A stretch of DNA of 64,000 nt from CAZGEA01 sp964524515 (GTDB lineage: Bacteria > Patescibacteriota > Microgenomatia > UBA8517). The position numbers were made by a program, and so were the translations under genes. The stretch covers positions 36,065 to 100,064 of the forward strand of contig CAZGEA010000005.1 in NCBI GenBank assembly GCA_964524515.1. Direction: 5' to 3'. The notes under the pieces were generated by a model. The model was not told the DNA's origin, ran no database searches, and was given only the letters and a program-made list of their open reading frames with translations. Positions 7,436 to 16,404 of this stretch are shown piece by piece; the first letter of the stretch is position 1; every line of letters starts with the position of its first letter.

Positions 7436-8179
7436 CTAATTAGCCCCGACAGTCACTACAATGTCATAAACATTCTTGGAATTCAATGTCTCACCAACTT
7501 CAACCTCATATCCAGATTGTAATGTTGATTTTAATGTATTTCTAACACTTTCAGGCACACTTTCTTTAAATTGCAATTGAGTTTTTTCAAAATCATAACT
7601 CTTAGCATTACCAGTATAAGAAACTTTAAATTTTGCCTTTTCAAGTAAAGTCTTAACTTTTCCAGCCTCACCAATTCGCCCACTACCATTTAATACACTC
7701 AAACTATATGTATTCAATGCTGCAGCAGAAGCCACAGGCGTGGCAATCGGAGTTGAGCTCGCAAGAGGAGCATTTGTTGAATCGGGTTTACTACTTGGTT
7801 TTGAAGTTTCAACTGCAGTCTGTCCATTTTCCTCGCCAGTTCCTTGAATATAAACATAAATCCCACCAGAAACCACAGCCACCAACAAAGCTACACCAAG
7901 CGTAATCAAAAATAGTGGAAAAAACCCAACTTTATCTTTTGATTCAAACAACTCATCATTTACCTGCACTTCAGCTGGAACTTCTTGTGTTTGTGTCTCT
8001 GTTTCCTTGATTTCGTTATTTATTTTCTCTTTATCCTCCATAACACCAATATTTGATTCAACATTTGGTTCAACAGATATTTCTGTTGGTAAAAGCTCTT
8101 CAACAACAGGTCTAACTCTATGCGTTTGAGGCTTTTGTGCTTCAATTGTTTTCTTTTTCAATCTCTTAAGTTTAGGCAT
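7436..8179 (-). CDS. LytR C-terminal domain membrane protein
   Basis: About 247 residues. A cytoplasmic N-terminal part of roughly 90 residues (basic, then Glu/Gln/Val-rich and probably disordered) leads to a transmembrane helix (about 92-113). A Ser/Ala/Pro-rich linker and a LytR_C domain (about 155-247, opening with LSVLNGSG and ending in the IVVTVG strand) follow. LytR_C modules occur in wall-assembly proteins of the LytR-CpsA-Psr type, but the LCP catalytic domain itself is missing, so enzymatic activity is unlikely. The frame is open 13 codons further upstream; the Met before PKLKRLKKK gives a normal basic N-terminus. Confidence 0.78.
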   Translation of the reverse strand: MPKLKRLKKKTIEAQKPQTHRVRPVVEELLPTEISVEPNVESNIGVMEDKEKINNEIKETETQTQEVPAEVQVNDELFESKDKVGFFPLFLITLGVALLVAVVSGGIYVYIQGTGEENGQTAVETSKPSSKPDSTNAPLASSTPIATPVASAAALNTYSLSVLNGSGRIGEAGKVKTLLEKAKFKVSYTGNAKSYDFEKTQLQFKESVPESVRNTLKSTLQSGYEVEVGETLNSKNVYDIVVTVGAN

Positions 8180-8258
8180 TGGATTAATTATAGCAAAATG
8201 CCAATTGATTATAAACAATTAACTACTTTATATTTAATATATAAAGAAGGTGATATAA

Positions 8259-8489
8259 ATGAAATCTCTACACATGGTATCTTTCCTGCTCACAGTAGTT
8301 GGAGCTCTCAATTGGGGCTTAGTAGGCTTACTTGATCTCAATTTAGTAAATTTAATACTTGGAACTGGAATGCTTGAAAAATTAGTCTACATTCTAGTAG
8401 GCCTTTCCGCTCTTTACCTAGTTGCAACACACATGAACGACTGCAAAGTCTGCTCAATGCCTGCAAAAAGTAAAAAAAGGTCAAGATAA
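8259..8489 (+). CDS. DUF378 family small membrane protein
   Basis: 76 residues with two hydrophobic helices and a basic C-terminus (PAKSKKRSR). The conserved GALNWGLVGL near residue 16 and a late CKVC pair match the DUF378 family, whose function is unknown. It has one of the few clear Shine-Dalgarno sequences in the window (AAGGTGAT about 7 nt before ATG) and its own intrinsic terminator, so it is probably transcribed alone. Confidence 0.85.
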   Translation: MKSLHMVSFLLTVVGALNWGLVGLLDLNLVNLILGTGMLEKLVYILVGLSALYLVATHMNDCKVCSMPAKSKKRSR

Positions 8490-8498
8490 AATACAAAT

Positions 8499-8532
8499 AA
8501 AGCACTTTGGTCTTAAATCAAGGTGCTTTTTT
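8499..8532 (+). terminator. Intrinsic terminator after the DUF378 gene
   Basis: An 11-bp stem (8499-8509 with 8519-8529, one T-G pair) with a 9-nt loop runs into six T (8527-8532). It begins 10 nt after the stop codon. Confidence 0.88.
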
Positions 8533-8574
8533 GTGTATCATCCAAATAAATGATGTGCTATTTTGACTTATCAA

Positions 8575-9327
8575 ATGTACAAAGGTAAAAGAGTCTCAGT
8601 TGTTCTCCCCACCTACAAAGAAAAAAAATCAATAAAAAATGTAATTGACGACTTCTACAATACAAAATTTGTTAATGAAATAATTGTAGTAAACAACAAT
8701 GCAGAAGAAGGTACAGATAAAGAAATCAAAAAAACAAAAGCTTTTAAAATTAAAAAATTAAAACTAATTCACGAAACAATCCAAGGCTATGGTCCTGCCT
8801 TTCGCCGAGCAATTATCGAAGCCAAAAATGACATTGTTGTGGTTTGTGAACCAGATGGGTCATTTAAAGCAAACGATTTAGAAAAATTCCTAGTATATTC
8901 AAACGAATTCGATGTCGTGTTGGGAACAAGAACAAGTCAAATCAGTGCACTCTCAGGTCTCGGAATGGGGATTATTCGTAAGTTTGCAAATGTAATTGAA
9001 GCAAAAACAATCGAAGTTTTATTTAATTCTGTCGCACTAACCGATGTAGGTTGTGCATATAAACTTTTTAACAAAAAATCTCTCAAGAAAATTACCAAAA
9101 AATGGAGCAATGAAAAATCAGCACTATTCAACACCGAACTAACATTACTCGTTGTCAGTTCCAAGATAAAATTTGTAGAAATTCCAATTACATACAAAAA
9201 AAGGGTTGGCAAATCATCTGTTGTAAATTACTGGTATCAAATTATTTTCTGGGCATTTAGAATCCAAATTTATATTATTACTTTCTGGTTCACATGGATT
9301 ATTTCAAATAATAAATATAAGCACTGA
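8575..9327 (+). CDS. GT2 family glycosyltransferase (dolichol-phosphate-mannose-synthase-like)
   Basis: About 250 residues. The GT-A N-terminus (VSVVLPTYKEKKSI), the IIVVNNN strand and the EPDGSF metal-binding motif (DxD-like) near residue 90 place it among GT2 enzymes that make polyprenyl-phosphate sugars. It ends in a hydrophobic segment (about 220-245) that may anchor it in the membrane. Such enzymes supply donors to GT-C enzymes like the convergent gene next to it, with which it overlaps by 29 bp. A TTG at 8563 is an alternative start; the ATG at 8575 is preferred. Confidence 0.85.
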   Translation: MYKGKRVSVVLPTYKEKKSIKNVIDDFYNTKFVNEIIVVNNNAEEGTDKEIKKTKAFKIKKLKLIHETIQGYGPAFRRAIIEAKNDIVVVCEPDGSFKANDLEKFLVYSNEFDVVLGTRTSQISALSGLGMGIIRKFANVIEAKTIEVLFNSVALTDVGCAYKLFNKKSLKKITKKWSNEKSALFNTELTLLVVSSKIKFVEIPITYKKRVGKSSVVNYWYQIIFWAFRIQIYIITFWFTWIISNNKYKH

Positions 9328-10780
9328 AACCACCCTCTTTTATAACTTTTATATAACCTTTATCAATTTTTGGATTCGCTCTTGTTTCAGTTATCAATAC
9401 CTCATATTCAGGCCTAATATTTGTAATCTCATCTGGCCAAAGCCAAGAAAAATTACTATCCTCTCCACTTTTAACAGGTTTATTTGAATAAGTTTTGAAT
9501 AAATATCTAAATCCACCATAACCATGGCACTGTCCTGCCTCATTAAGTTCAAAAGGCCTATTACCTATAACTTTATTAATTTCAGATATCAATTTTTTCT
9601 TACTATCTAGTCCAAAACTCCCCTTTGAATTAAACACACTATATATATTGTTTATTGCAAGTAAAAAAATTACTAAATAAAAAACATATTTAAATTTTAA
9701 ATTAAATCTATCGATAACAATTGAGACAACTAAAAACAAAATCGGAAAAAAACCAAGTAAATAGTATTCAATTGGATTAAAAATACTCATAAATAAAAAT
9801 GGAATCAAAAATGACAAACTATATGCAAATAACAATTTAGACCTGTCATCCTCCAATTTTTTTTGTCTTAAAAAGTATCCTACAAACAGGAAAATAATCA
9901 GCATACTGAAAAACAAATTTACTCTAGTTGTTGTAGTCAATGAATTAATCATACAAGGATATAAAATCTCATCAGAACTCTCAGTTCCATGATTTAAATA
10001 AAAAACTCTACCAAATGCTTGTGACAAATTGTTTGCCCTAGTTAAAAAATTAACATTCGATTTACTTTTACCAAAAGTTTGAACAATTCTAAAAACAACA
10101 GTCACATTACTTGCCTTATGAAAATAATCAAATGCGATAAGTGGGGATATTGATATCAAAAAAACTGATAAACAATAAATAACAATGCCTCTAGTAACAG
10201 TGCTCCTCTGTCTAAATATCCAATATATGGCAACAAAAACGACTAGAAACAAAGATAAATGAATATGAAAAACAAGTCCATACAAAAATGAAAACAATAT
10301 CCACCACTTTTTTGAATATTTACTCATCCATATACACAAAAACATTAATAACGATAAAAAAGGTACTATTGGTGGATATCCTTGCTGGTCATAAAAAACC
10401 AAAAGTGAAGATGTCGCATACATTAACGCTGCAACCAAACCAACATTTTTATTAAACAATCGAGAACCAACAATATATAATAAAAACACAGTACCTACTC
10501 CAAACAAACTATTTATGATTCCCAATACCAAAGGGTCACCATTAAATATACCCACAAATGGATAAATAAAATAAATCCAAAATGGTCCCATGTAAAAATT
10601 AAGACCCAATGCACTAACACCAATCCATATAATATGAAAATCTCGAACAAGTGTTTGTGCTATATAAAGTAAGTACTCCTCATCAGGAGTAAAAACCATT
10701 AATCTAGATAAAGTGAATACTCTAAGTCCAAAAGCCAACAGTAAAACTCCAAATAACGAATAATTTCTAAATTTGTTCAC
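9299..10780 (-). CDS. GT-C type membrane glycosyltransferase (ArnT/PMT-like)
   Basis: About 493 residues with roughly eleven transmembrane helices and a small C-terminal soluble tail. The first extracytoplasmic loop carries TPDEE, the acidic motif that GT39/GT83 enzymes use with polyprenyl-phosphate sugars. It probably transfers a lipid-linked sugar to an acceptor outside the membrane. The frame extends to a TTG at 10810, but a perfect TATAAT (10787-10792) lies inside that extension six bases before GTG 10778-10780, so the GTG, as a leaderless start, is preferred. Confidence 0.78.
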   Translation of the reverse strand: MNKFRNYSLFGVLLLAFGLRVFTLSRLMVFTPDEEYLLYIAQTLVRDFHIIWIGVSALGLNFYMGPFWIYFIYPFVGIFNGDPLVLGIINSLFGVGTVFLLYIVGSRLFNKNVGLVAALMYATSSLLVFYDQQGYPPIVPFLSLLMFLCIWMSKYSKKWWILFSFLYGLVFHIHLSLFLVVFVAIYWIFRQRSTVTRGIVIYCLSVFLISISPLIAFDYFHKASNVTVVFRIVQTFGKSKSNVNFLTRANNLSQAFGRVFYLNHGTESSDEILYPCMINSLTTTTRVNLFFSMLIIFLFVGYFLRQKKLEDDRSKLLFAYSLSFLIPFLFMSIFNPIEYYLLGFFPILFLVVSIVIDRFNLKFKYVFYLVIFLLAINNIYSVFNSKGSFGLDSKKKLISEINKVIGNRPFELNEAGQCHGYGGFRYLFKTYSNKPVKSGEDSNFSWLWPDEITNIRPEYEVLITETRANPKIDKGYIKVIKEGGFSAYIYYLK

Positions 10781-10786
10781 AAAAAA

Positions 10787-10792
10787 ATTATA
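10787..10792 (-). promoter_or_regulatory. -10 box for leaderless start of the GT-C gene
   Basis: TATAAT on the minus strand ends 6 nt before GTG at 10780, so transcription would begin at or next to the start codon. No good -35 box is visible. Confidence 0.5.
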
Positions 10793-10810
10793 CCAAATAC
10801 TTTTAAACAA

Positions 10811-11841
10811 ATTATTTACTCAATATTAATTACCGACAAGCCAAACAAGAAATTAATTGCTGAAAAACAAAAAATAAAAATATAAACGCTACTCTCAAAA
10901 TATTGTTAACAAAACAAAAATTAAAAACCAAATTAAAAATTACTAAAAAAATAGCAAAAACTATTGATGCAAAAAAATACTCACATCAATTTTTGAAATA
11001 ATATATACAAATCGCTAAAATTATTTTTTTAACCATTCTGCTAAAAATATATTATCAATCACTCATAATTAGCGCTAATTTAAATAAAGTGCCAATTAGT
11101 TATTAATATAAACATAAAATTAAAAAACATATAAATGTTAAGAATAGTAGCCTAATAAAAAAACTAACCTATTTAAAAAATACTAATACAAACAATGGAA
11201 AACAAAAAAAAAAGGGGTAAAAATAAATCAAACGTCACAATCAATAAGCTCATATTATTAAATCTAAATAATAAAAATAATATTCAATAGTAATCATAAA
11301 TGAGTATATACCTATAACAATTAAAAGTAATTAACTATAAGAATAACTAAATATGTACAATTTCAATCAACATAATTACAACTGACTAAAAAAACAACCA
11401 ACTCAAAATTTAAGCAAAATAAAATTTGCCCAATAATCATTAGAACAGAAAACATAAGTTAAAGAAATAAAACAAAAAATATAATAGAAAAATTATTTTA
11501 TTTAAACATTTATTGCTAATTACAAATTTATGTTTTAATAAACACATAAAAAAATAAGATGACAATTACAACTCTTAATTATCAAACAACAAACAACTCT
11601 GCTATTCATTAATCACATAACAAAAAAATAAAAGAACTTATATATATTAGAATATTAATAAACAACCAATAACAAGAAGGACAAAAAAATAACCACTAAC
11701 ATTAACAATAATATTAAATAGTTTATAAAAAATATTTAGGCCTATATAAATATATTATTAACATTTTATTTTAATGAATTAGTAAATACACGAATAATAA
11801 AATCCACTTGTAAAGTCACTTCTTACAAGCTAAAGTTAATT
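10811..11841 (+). other. Gene-free, extremely AT-rich kilobase
   Basis: About 1030 bp with stops in all frames, no ORF of useful length, no tRNA-like fold and no CRISPR or long direct repeat that I can see. The plus strand is strikingly rich in A and poor in G. No TTATCCACA-type DnaA boxes were found, so an origin is not supported. It separates the housekeeping block from the plus-strand surface cluster and lies directly 5' of the RAYT-derived gene. It could be decayed mobile DNA or a long regulatory spacer. Confidence 0.7.
11807..11829. repeat. Perfect inverted repeat upstream of the RAYT-SH3 gene
   Basis: CTTGTAA (11807-11813) and TTACAAG (11823-11829) form a perfect 7-bp inverted repeat with a 9-nt spacer, ending 12 nt before the ATG. 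It could be an operator for a dimeric regulator or an RNA hairpin close to the start codon. RAYT enzymes recognise hairpin repeats, but this stem is not GC-rich like known REP elements. Confidence 0.5.
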
Positions 11842-12909
11842 ATGCCTGCCATTAAAACAAAAAACGAGCCTGCATACTATCTAGTACAAAACACTGGTAT
11901 AGATAATACGCACATATTCAAAGACCTTGAAGATTTTCAAAAATTTGTTTCCTACTTGAAGGGATACATTAGCCCCATAGAAAGCAGTAACAATAGTAAA
12001 CAAATTTTTACAATAAATGGCAAAACATTTTACGGGAAGCCACATCAGCCTAAAAATTATCACAAAAAAATCGAGGTACTTGCCTACTCACTAACTTCGA
12101 TAAATTTTAAACTTTTAATTAAAGAGAATGAAGACAAATCAATTGAACGACTAATAAGATCTCTCTGTACAAGATATTCAATGTACTACAACAAAAAATA
12201 CAAAAGATCAGGTCCTGTCTTCCAAGGACCATACAAGTCAGAAGCTATTAATTCAAACGAAAAACTGCTAGAAATGAGTTTGAAAATAAACAACAGCAAT
12301 ATTGAATTCTCATCGTACAAAAATTACAAAGAAACAAAGGAAAATGATTGGTTAAACATTAACGATTTGTTTAGCAAATTCCCTGAATATAATAATTTAC
12401 TACCAAATAGTGATTCAAAAGCACAACTTGTAAGGATAAACCTTTCAAGCGACACTAATAATGAATTACCCCAAGAGATCATTCAAACACTACCAACCAT
12501 TAAAAGAATACCTGAAATACTTATTATAGTAATTGTTCTATTTATGTTAATAAAAATAGGAATTAACAACATCAACAAATCATCCCAAATATATGCAATG
12601 CAAGAAGCAATACCAACTAGCACTCCAGTTACCACTCTAACAAATAATCCATCCCCCACTGTATTAGCAGTATCAGTTGCTAGTGATTCAGCAAGTAACA
12701 AAAAAAACTTAATAGTTAACCTGGAAACACAAATTAAATCTGTTCCAGTTTATAAAAACTTAAAACAAGTTTCTCCAATAATCTTTTACGCAGTAGACGG
12801 TGATATTTTTGAATTTACATCTTTTAACTCAGGAATGTACAAAATTAAATTCTCAGAAACTGAAAGTGGATATATATCAGAAAAATTTATAACTGTATTT
12901 AGCAAATGA
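11842..12909 (+). CDS. Degenerate RAYT (Y1 transposase-like) domain fused to membrane anchor and SH3 domain
   Basis: 355 residues. The first 170 follow the REP-associated tyrosine transposase pattern: MPA-x-K near the start, the IFKDLEDFQKFVSYLK helix, the RYSMYYNKKYKRSGPVFQG motif with the candidate catalytic Tyr, and a following helix. The HUH metal site, normally MPNHFHLL, reads LTSINFKLLI, so both histidines are lost, and the RYIHLNP tail is eroded. After this come a transmembrane helix (about 224-243), a Thr/Pro/Ser linker and a C-terminal SH3 domain (about 289-355). The DNA-binding fold should be cytoplasmic and the SH3 outside. It is probably a domesticated, catalytically dead protein; its role is unknown. 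It overlaps the next gene by 4 bp. Confidence 0.72.
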   Translation: MPAIKTKNEPAYYLVQNTGIDNTHIFKDLEDFQKFVSYLKGYISPIESSNNSKQIFTINGKTFYGKPHQPKNYHKKIEVLAYSLTSINFKLLIKENEDKSIERLIRSLCTRYSMYYNKKYKRSGPVFQGPYKSEAINSNEKLLEMSLKINNSNIEFSSYKNYKETKENDWLNINDLFSKFPEYNNLLPNSDSKAQLVRINLSSDTNNELPQEIIQTLPTIKRIPEILIIVIVLFMLIKIGINNINKSSQIYAMQEAIPTSTPVTTLTNNPSPTVLAVSVASDSASNKKNLIVNLETQIKSVPVYKNLKQVSPIIFYAVDGDIFEFTSFNSGMYKIKFSETESGYISEKFITVFSK

Positions 12910-13562
12910 AAAAAACTCTAGCCTGTACATCACTAATACTTGCAAGTATCATGTTACTTATTTTGTTTTCAACATCTACAAATTATTTACAACTATATAC
13001 AGGTGTACTTCTCTATATTCCTCTCTCCTATAGTACGCTTAAAATATTTACAAGAAGTAAAAGAAGTAAAAAAATATTGTTAAAACCATTAGAAAATATT
13101 CAACAAGAAAACATTAATATTGATAATACTATTAATCAAAATATAAATGAAAAACTAATTGATGAAAAAAATATTACCAACAAAAGCAATGAAATAGTAG
13201 ATAATAGTAAAAGAGATTTTCTTAAAATATTAGGTGCTGCAAGTATTTCTCTCTTCATTTTTTCTATATTAAACAAAAAGACAGGGCTACTATTCGATCG
13301 AGTAAATAATGCAACAAAAAACAACGATGGCAGTCAATCAAATCTAGTGCCAACAACTCAAGAAGATTACAAAATATCAGAAATCGACGAGAAAAACTCA
13401 GTTACTTACTATGGTTTCGTAAACAAAGAAGGTGCTTGGTACATAATGAAGGAAGACGATGACAACAATAGTTACAGGTACACAAAAGGTGACTCTAAAT
13501 TCCCAGACAACTGGGGCAACAGGCAGCTACTTGCCTATGATTATTACTCCAATGTTTTTTAA
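12906..13562 (+). CDS. Membrane protein with internal Tat-like KRDFLK motif
   Basis: 218 residues. Two N-terminal hydrophobic segments (about 4-22 and 28-45) are followed by a charged cytoplasmic loop rich in Asn and Ile. Then comes SKRDFLKILGAA before a third hydrophobic segment (about 110-125), and a C-terminal domain with YYGFVNKEGAWYIMKED and a DYYSNVF end. SKRDFLK matches the twin-arginine consensus S/T-R-R-x-F-L-K with KR in place of RR, placed before an internal membrane segment as in actinobacterial Rieske proteins. A Tat operon occurs at 51.3 kb. The C-terminal Trp/Tyr-rich domain looks like a family seen in Microgenomates, but I cannot name it. Confidence 0.55.
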   Translation: MKKTLACTSLILASIMLLILFSTSTNYLQLYTGVLLYIPLSYSTLKIFTRSKRSKKILLKPLENIQQENINIDNTINQNINEKLIDEKNITNKSNEIVDNSKRDFLKILGAASISLFIFSILNKKTGLLFDRVNNATKNNDGSQSNLVPTTQEDYKISEIDEKNSVTYYGFVNKEGAWYIMKEDDDNNSYRYTKGDSKFPDNWGNRQLLAYDYYSNVF

Positions 13563-13563
13563 G

Positions 13564-13593
13564 TTGTAAAACAAGCCAATCTAAGCATATAAT
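13564..13593 (+). promoter_or_regulatory. Promoter for the surface-glycan gene cluster (leaderless)
   Basis: TTGTAA (13564-13569), 18-nt spacer, then a perfect TATAAT (13588-13593) ending 8 nt before the ATG at 13602. It is the clearest promoter at the head of the long plus-strand cluster. Confidence 0.6.
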
Positions 13594-13601
13594 CTAGCCA
13601 A

Positions 13602-14384
13602 ATGCTTTCCATTATAATTCCATCTTATAAAGACCCTCTACTCCATAAAACAATTGAATCATTACTTGAAAATGCGCAAGGTGAAATTGAAATAATTCCA
13701 GTCTTGGATGGATATTGGCCTATTCAAAAAATAATCGAAGATAAAAGAGTAAAACAGGTGCATTTAGGAAAAAATGTTGGAATGAGAAGAGCAATCAATG
13801 TCGGCGTTGCCCTATCCAAAGGTGAATTCATTATGAGAACCGATGAACATTGTTCATTTGGTAAAGGTTACGATATAATTCTCACCAAAGATTGTGCTCC
13901 AAACTGGATAGTAACTCCAAGACGATTCTATCTCGATCCAAACAAATGGGAAATCATGGATATTCCCCCAGTTGACTTTATGAAACTAAAAATTACGAAC
14001 GTTAGTGAAAACGTGCGAAAATTTTCAGGTGTAGAGTCTCCTGGCGACGACAATCAACCAATTCAAGAGTCAATGGCAATGCAAGGATCTTGTTGGTTAA
14101 TGAGAAAATCATGGTGGAATGAAATAATTGGTGAATTACAAAATGAAGGCTACGGTCCACACTATCAAGATTCACACGAAATGGTCTTCAAAACTTGGAT
14201 GTCTGGTGGAAAACTCATGGTAAACAAAAACACTTGGCATGCTCACAAACACAGAGACTTTCCACGCACTCACAACAATGGTACTCCTGAAAATCCATCA
14301 AATAACGAAAAATGCTGGGCATATTCTTTATCACTCTGGGAACAATATTATGAAAAAGAAATAAAACCAAAATGGAATATTTAA
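13602..14384 (+). CDS. GT-A glycosyltransferase with DEHC motif (GT2/GT27-like), copy 1
   Basis: 260 residues. The N-terminus LSIIIPSYKDPLLHKTI and the IIPVLDG strand are GT-A. The metal-binding motif is RTDEHCSFGKGYD, a DxHC motif rather than DxD, as in the mucin-type polypeptide GalNAc-transferases (GT27, LDAHC). The second half keeps the GT27-like order: MQGSCWLM, then a QDSHEMVFKTWMSGGKL block and a NTWHAHKHR histidine motif. Donor and acceptor are unknown; protein O-glycosylation is an inference from this resemblance. Paralogues lie at 25843 and 28833. No signal or membrane segment, so it is cytoplasmic. Confidence 0.75.
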   Translation: MLSIIIPSYKDPLLHKTIESLLENAQGEIEIIPVLDGYWPIQKIIEDKRVKQVHLGKNVGMRRAINVGVALSKGEFIMRTDEHCSFGKGYDIILTKDCAPNWIVTPRRFYLDPNKWEIMDIPPVDFMKLKITNVSENVRKFSGVESPGDDNQPIQESMAMQGSCWLMRKSWWNEIIGELQNEGYGPHYQDSHEMVFKTWMSGGKLMVNKNTWHAHKHRDFPRTHNNGTPENPSNNEKCWAYSLSLWEQYYEKEIKPKWNI

Positions 14385-14385
14385 A

Positions 14386-15597
14386 ATGTGTGGTTTTTTA
14401 GTTTTTAAAGAAAAAGGGAACAATTTTTTTATTCAAAAAAGAGGTCAAGATAAAACCACAAATATCAAAATCGAAGGATTCAATTTTATACACAACCTAC
14501 TGTCTGTTACAGGTACCACCACAATCCAACCATTTACAGACAAAGGAATCGTATGTTTATATAACGGAGAAATATACAATCATAAATTTACAAAAAGTGA
14601 CGGAGAAAACCTCATTCCCCTATATAAAAAATATGGTACACAATTTCCAAAACAGTTAGATGGTGAATGGGCAATAGCCTTGTACGACTTCAATAAAAAA
14701 ATAGCTATTTTTGCTACAGACATCTTTGCAACTAAACCTATATGGAGAAACGGGCTTGAGTGTGCAAGCTACGAATCAGGTGTTGGTGGTCACAAAATTT
14801 GCGCAAACACAATCGAAGTAGTCAGTTTTAAGGGAGAAGAGCATTCAGAAAATATACATACATGGGACCTAAAACAATATAAAGATAATTACAACGATTG
14901 GATAAATAAATTTGAAAAATCTATTAAAAAACGTGCCACAAACAACTGCTTCATAGGGCTATCCTCTGGCTATGACAGTGGTGCAATTGCTTGTGAACTA
15001 ACAAAACAAAAAATCGCATTCAAATCATTTATTGTAGAAGGTAAAGAGGACAAAAGTATTTTAGACCAAAGGATGGCAATAATTAATAATTATGAATATA
15101 TTAAAAACTCAAGCGATTATTCAAATGAAAAAGAATGGATTAATAACAATATAGAAAAATTTACATACATTGGCGGTGAAGGTTCAATTCAAAAAGATTC
15201 TGCATCTCTTGCATTATCAAAAATTTGCAGATTAGCTCACAATGAAAAAAGAAAAGTTTACTTAAGTGGGCAAGGTGCAGATGAGATCATCTCAGATTAC
15301 GCACTTTTTCCAAAACAAAGTACATTCAAAGGCGAATTTCCAAAAATATTAAACAAAAACCTTTGGAAAAATTTCTACAATGGGTGTCAATATAACTATC
15401 TAGGAAAAGAAGAATACGTGGCAGGAAGCCATTCAATTGAAACTAGGTATCCATTTCTAGATCGTGATCTTGTACAAGAATTCTTGTGGTTAACACCAGA
15501 ATTAAAAAATAAAAAATACAAAGCCCCAATATATGAATACTTAAAAACAAACAATTTTCCATTCAAAGAAGGAGTTAAAATTGGTCTTAAAATATAA
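14386..15597 (+). CDS. Asparagine synthase-like glutamine amidotransferase
   Basis: 403 residues, shorter than AsnB (about 550). Cys2 after Met is the class II amidotransferase nucleophile (MCGFLVF), with LYNGEIYNH and DGEWAIALYD in the glutaminase half. The C-terminal half has a modified PP-loop (LSSGYDSGAIA; SGGxDS in most family members), the SGQGADE motif and RYPFLDRDL. In glycan clusters such enzymes amidate a sugar acid or peptide carboxyl group, and that is more likely here than free asparagine synthesis. It starts one base after the previous stop. Confidence 0.8.
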   Translation: MCGFLVFKEKGNNFFIQKRGQDKTTNIKIEGFNFIHNLLSVTGTTTIQPFTDKGIVCLYNGEIYNHKFTKSDGENLIPLYKKYGTQFPKQLDGEWAIALYDFNKKIAIFATDIFATKPIWRNGLECASYESGVGGHKICANTIEVVSFKGEEHSENIHTWDLKQYKDNYNDWINKFEKSIKKRATNNCFIGLSSGYDSGAIACELTKQKIAFKSFIVEGKEDKSILDQRMAIINNYEYIKNSSDYSNEKEWINNNIEKFTYIGGEGSIQKDSASLALSKICRLAHNEKRKVYLSGQGADEIISDYALFPKQSTFKGEFPKILNKNLWKNFYNGCQYNYLGKEEYVAGSHSIETRYPFLDRDLVQEFLWLTPELKNKKYKAPIYEYLKTNNFPFKEGVKIGLKI

Positions 15598-15600
15598 ATT

Positions 15601-16404
15601 ATGAAAATACTAATTCTTCCAGACGGCAGCAATTGGATCGTAGATAGAAACTGTAAAGCACTTATCAAAAATTTACCAGAAATAGAATTTACAGTTAAAC
15701 CATATAACGAAATATCACTTGAAGATTTCATAAAAGAAGGGAATTCTCATGATTTAGTTCACTATTTCAACTGGGGTATACAAAAATTCAAAAATGTTCT
15801 ACCAATGCTTTCTACTCCATTACTTCTAACAATCCGTTCACACAGATACAATCCACACTTAGTCCACAAAATAAATAGACGCCCAAACTCATGGCTCCAT
15901 GTAATCAATCCAGATCTACTAAACGACTTTCCAAATGCAACCTACATTCCAAATGGGATATTCGATGAAATTAAACCAGATCACGAGTTTGTCGTTGGAT
16001 TTGCAGGATACAATCAAAAAGATGCACTAGAATACAAGGGTTTTCATTTAATTAAGGAGGCTTGTGAAAAACTTAAAGTTAAATTTTCTCCAGCATTAGG
16101 AGATATTCCACCAGAAAAAATGATGGAATATTATAAAAGCATTGATGTTTATGTATGTGCAAGCATTGCAGAGGGCTTCTCCACTCCAGTTATGGAATGC
16201 CTTGCATTAAACATTCCAGTAGTTACTGTTAACACAGGAGTCCCAAAACTATTCAATATTGTGAAAGTAGAAAGATCTGTTGAGTCAATCATGGAAGGAA
16301 TTCAAAAATTCTATACACAGGACTTGGTTAAAGACTACAGATGGGATAAAGTAGCTTTAAAATATAAAGAACTATATGTCAAAATTCTTAATCAGAAACG
16401 ATGA
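15601..16404 (+). CDS. GT4 family (GT-B) glycosyltransferase
   Basis: 267 residues, shorter than usual for GT-B enzymes (about 350-400). The N-terminal Rossmann half is reduced. The C-terminal donor-binding half is clear: VGFAGYNQKDALEYKG, DVYVCASIAEGFSTPVMEC (the E-x7-E motif of GT4), and NIPVVTVNTGVP. It probably adds a sugar from a nucleotide donor to a cytoplasmic acceptor. It overlaps the next gene by 29 bp in another frame. Confidence 0.78.
   Translation: MKILILPDGSNWIVDRNCKALIKNLPEIEFTVKPYNEISLEDFIKEGNSHDLVHYFNWGIQKFKNVLPMLSTPLLLTIRSHRYNPHLVHKINRRPNSWLHVINPDLLNDFPNATYIPNGIFDEIKPDHEFVVGFAGYNQKDALEYKGFHLIKEACEKLKVKFSPALGDIPPEKMMEYYKSIDVYVCASIAEGFSTPVMECLALNIPVVTVNTGVPKLFNIVKVERSVESIMEGIQKFYTQDLVKDYRWDKVALKYKELYVKILNQKR

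Noticed and set aside
10811..11841. Replication origin in the AT-rich spacer
   Set aside because: No DnaA-box-like TTATCCACA motifs or dnaA/dnaN neighbours seen; AT-richness alone is not enough.
11842..12909. Active insertion sequence or REPtron
   Set aside because: Both HUH histidines are missing and the gene continues into membrane and SH3 domains; no terminal repeats found.
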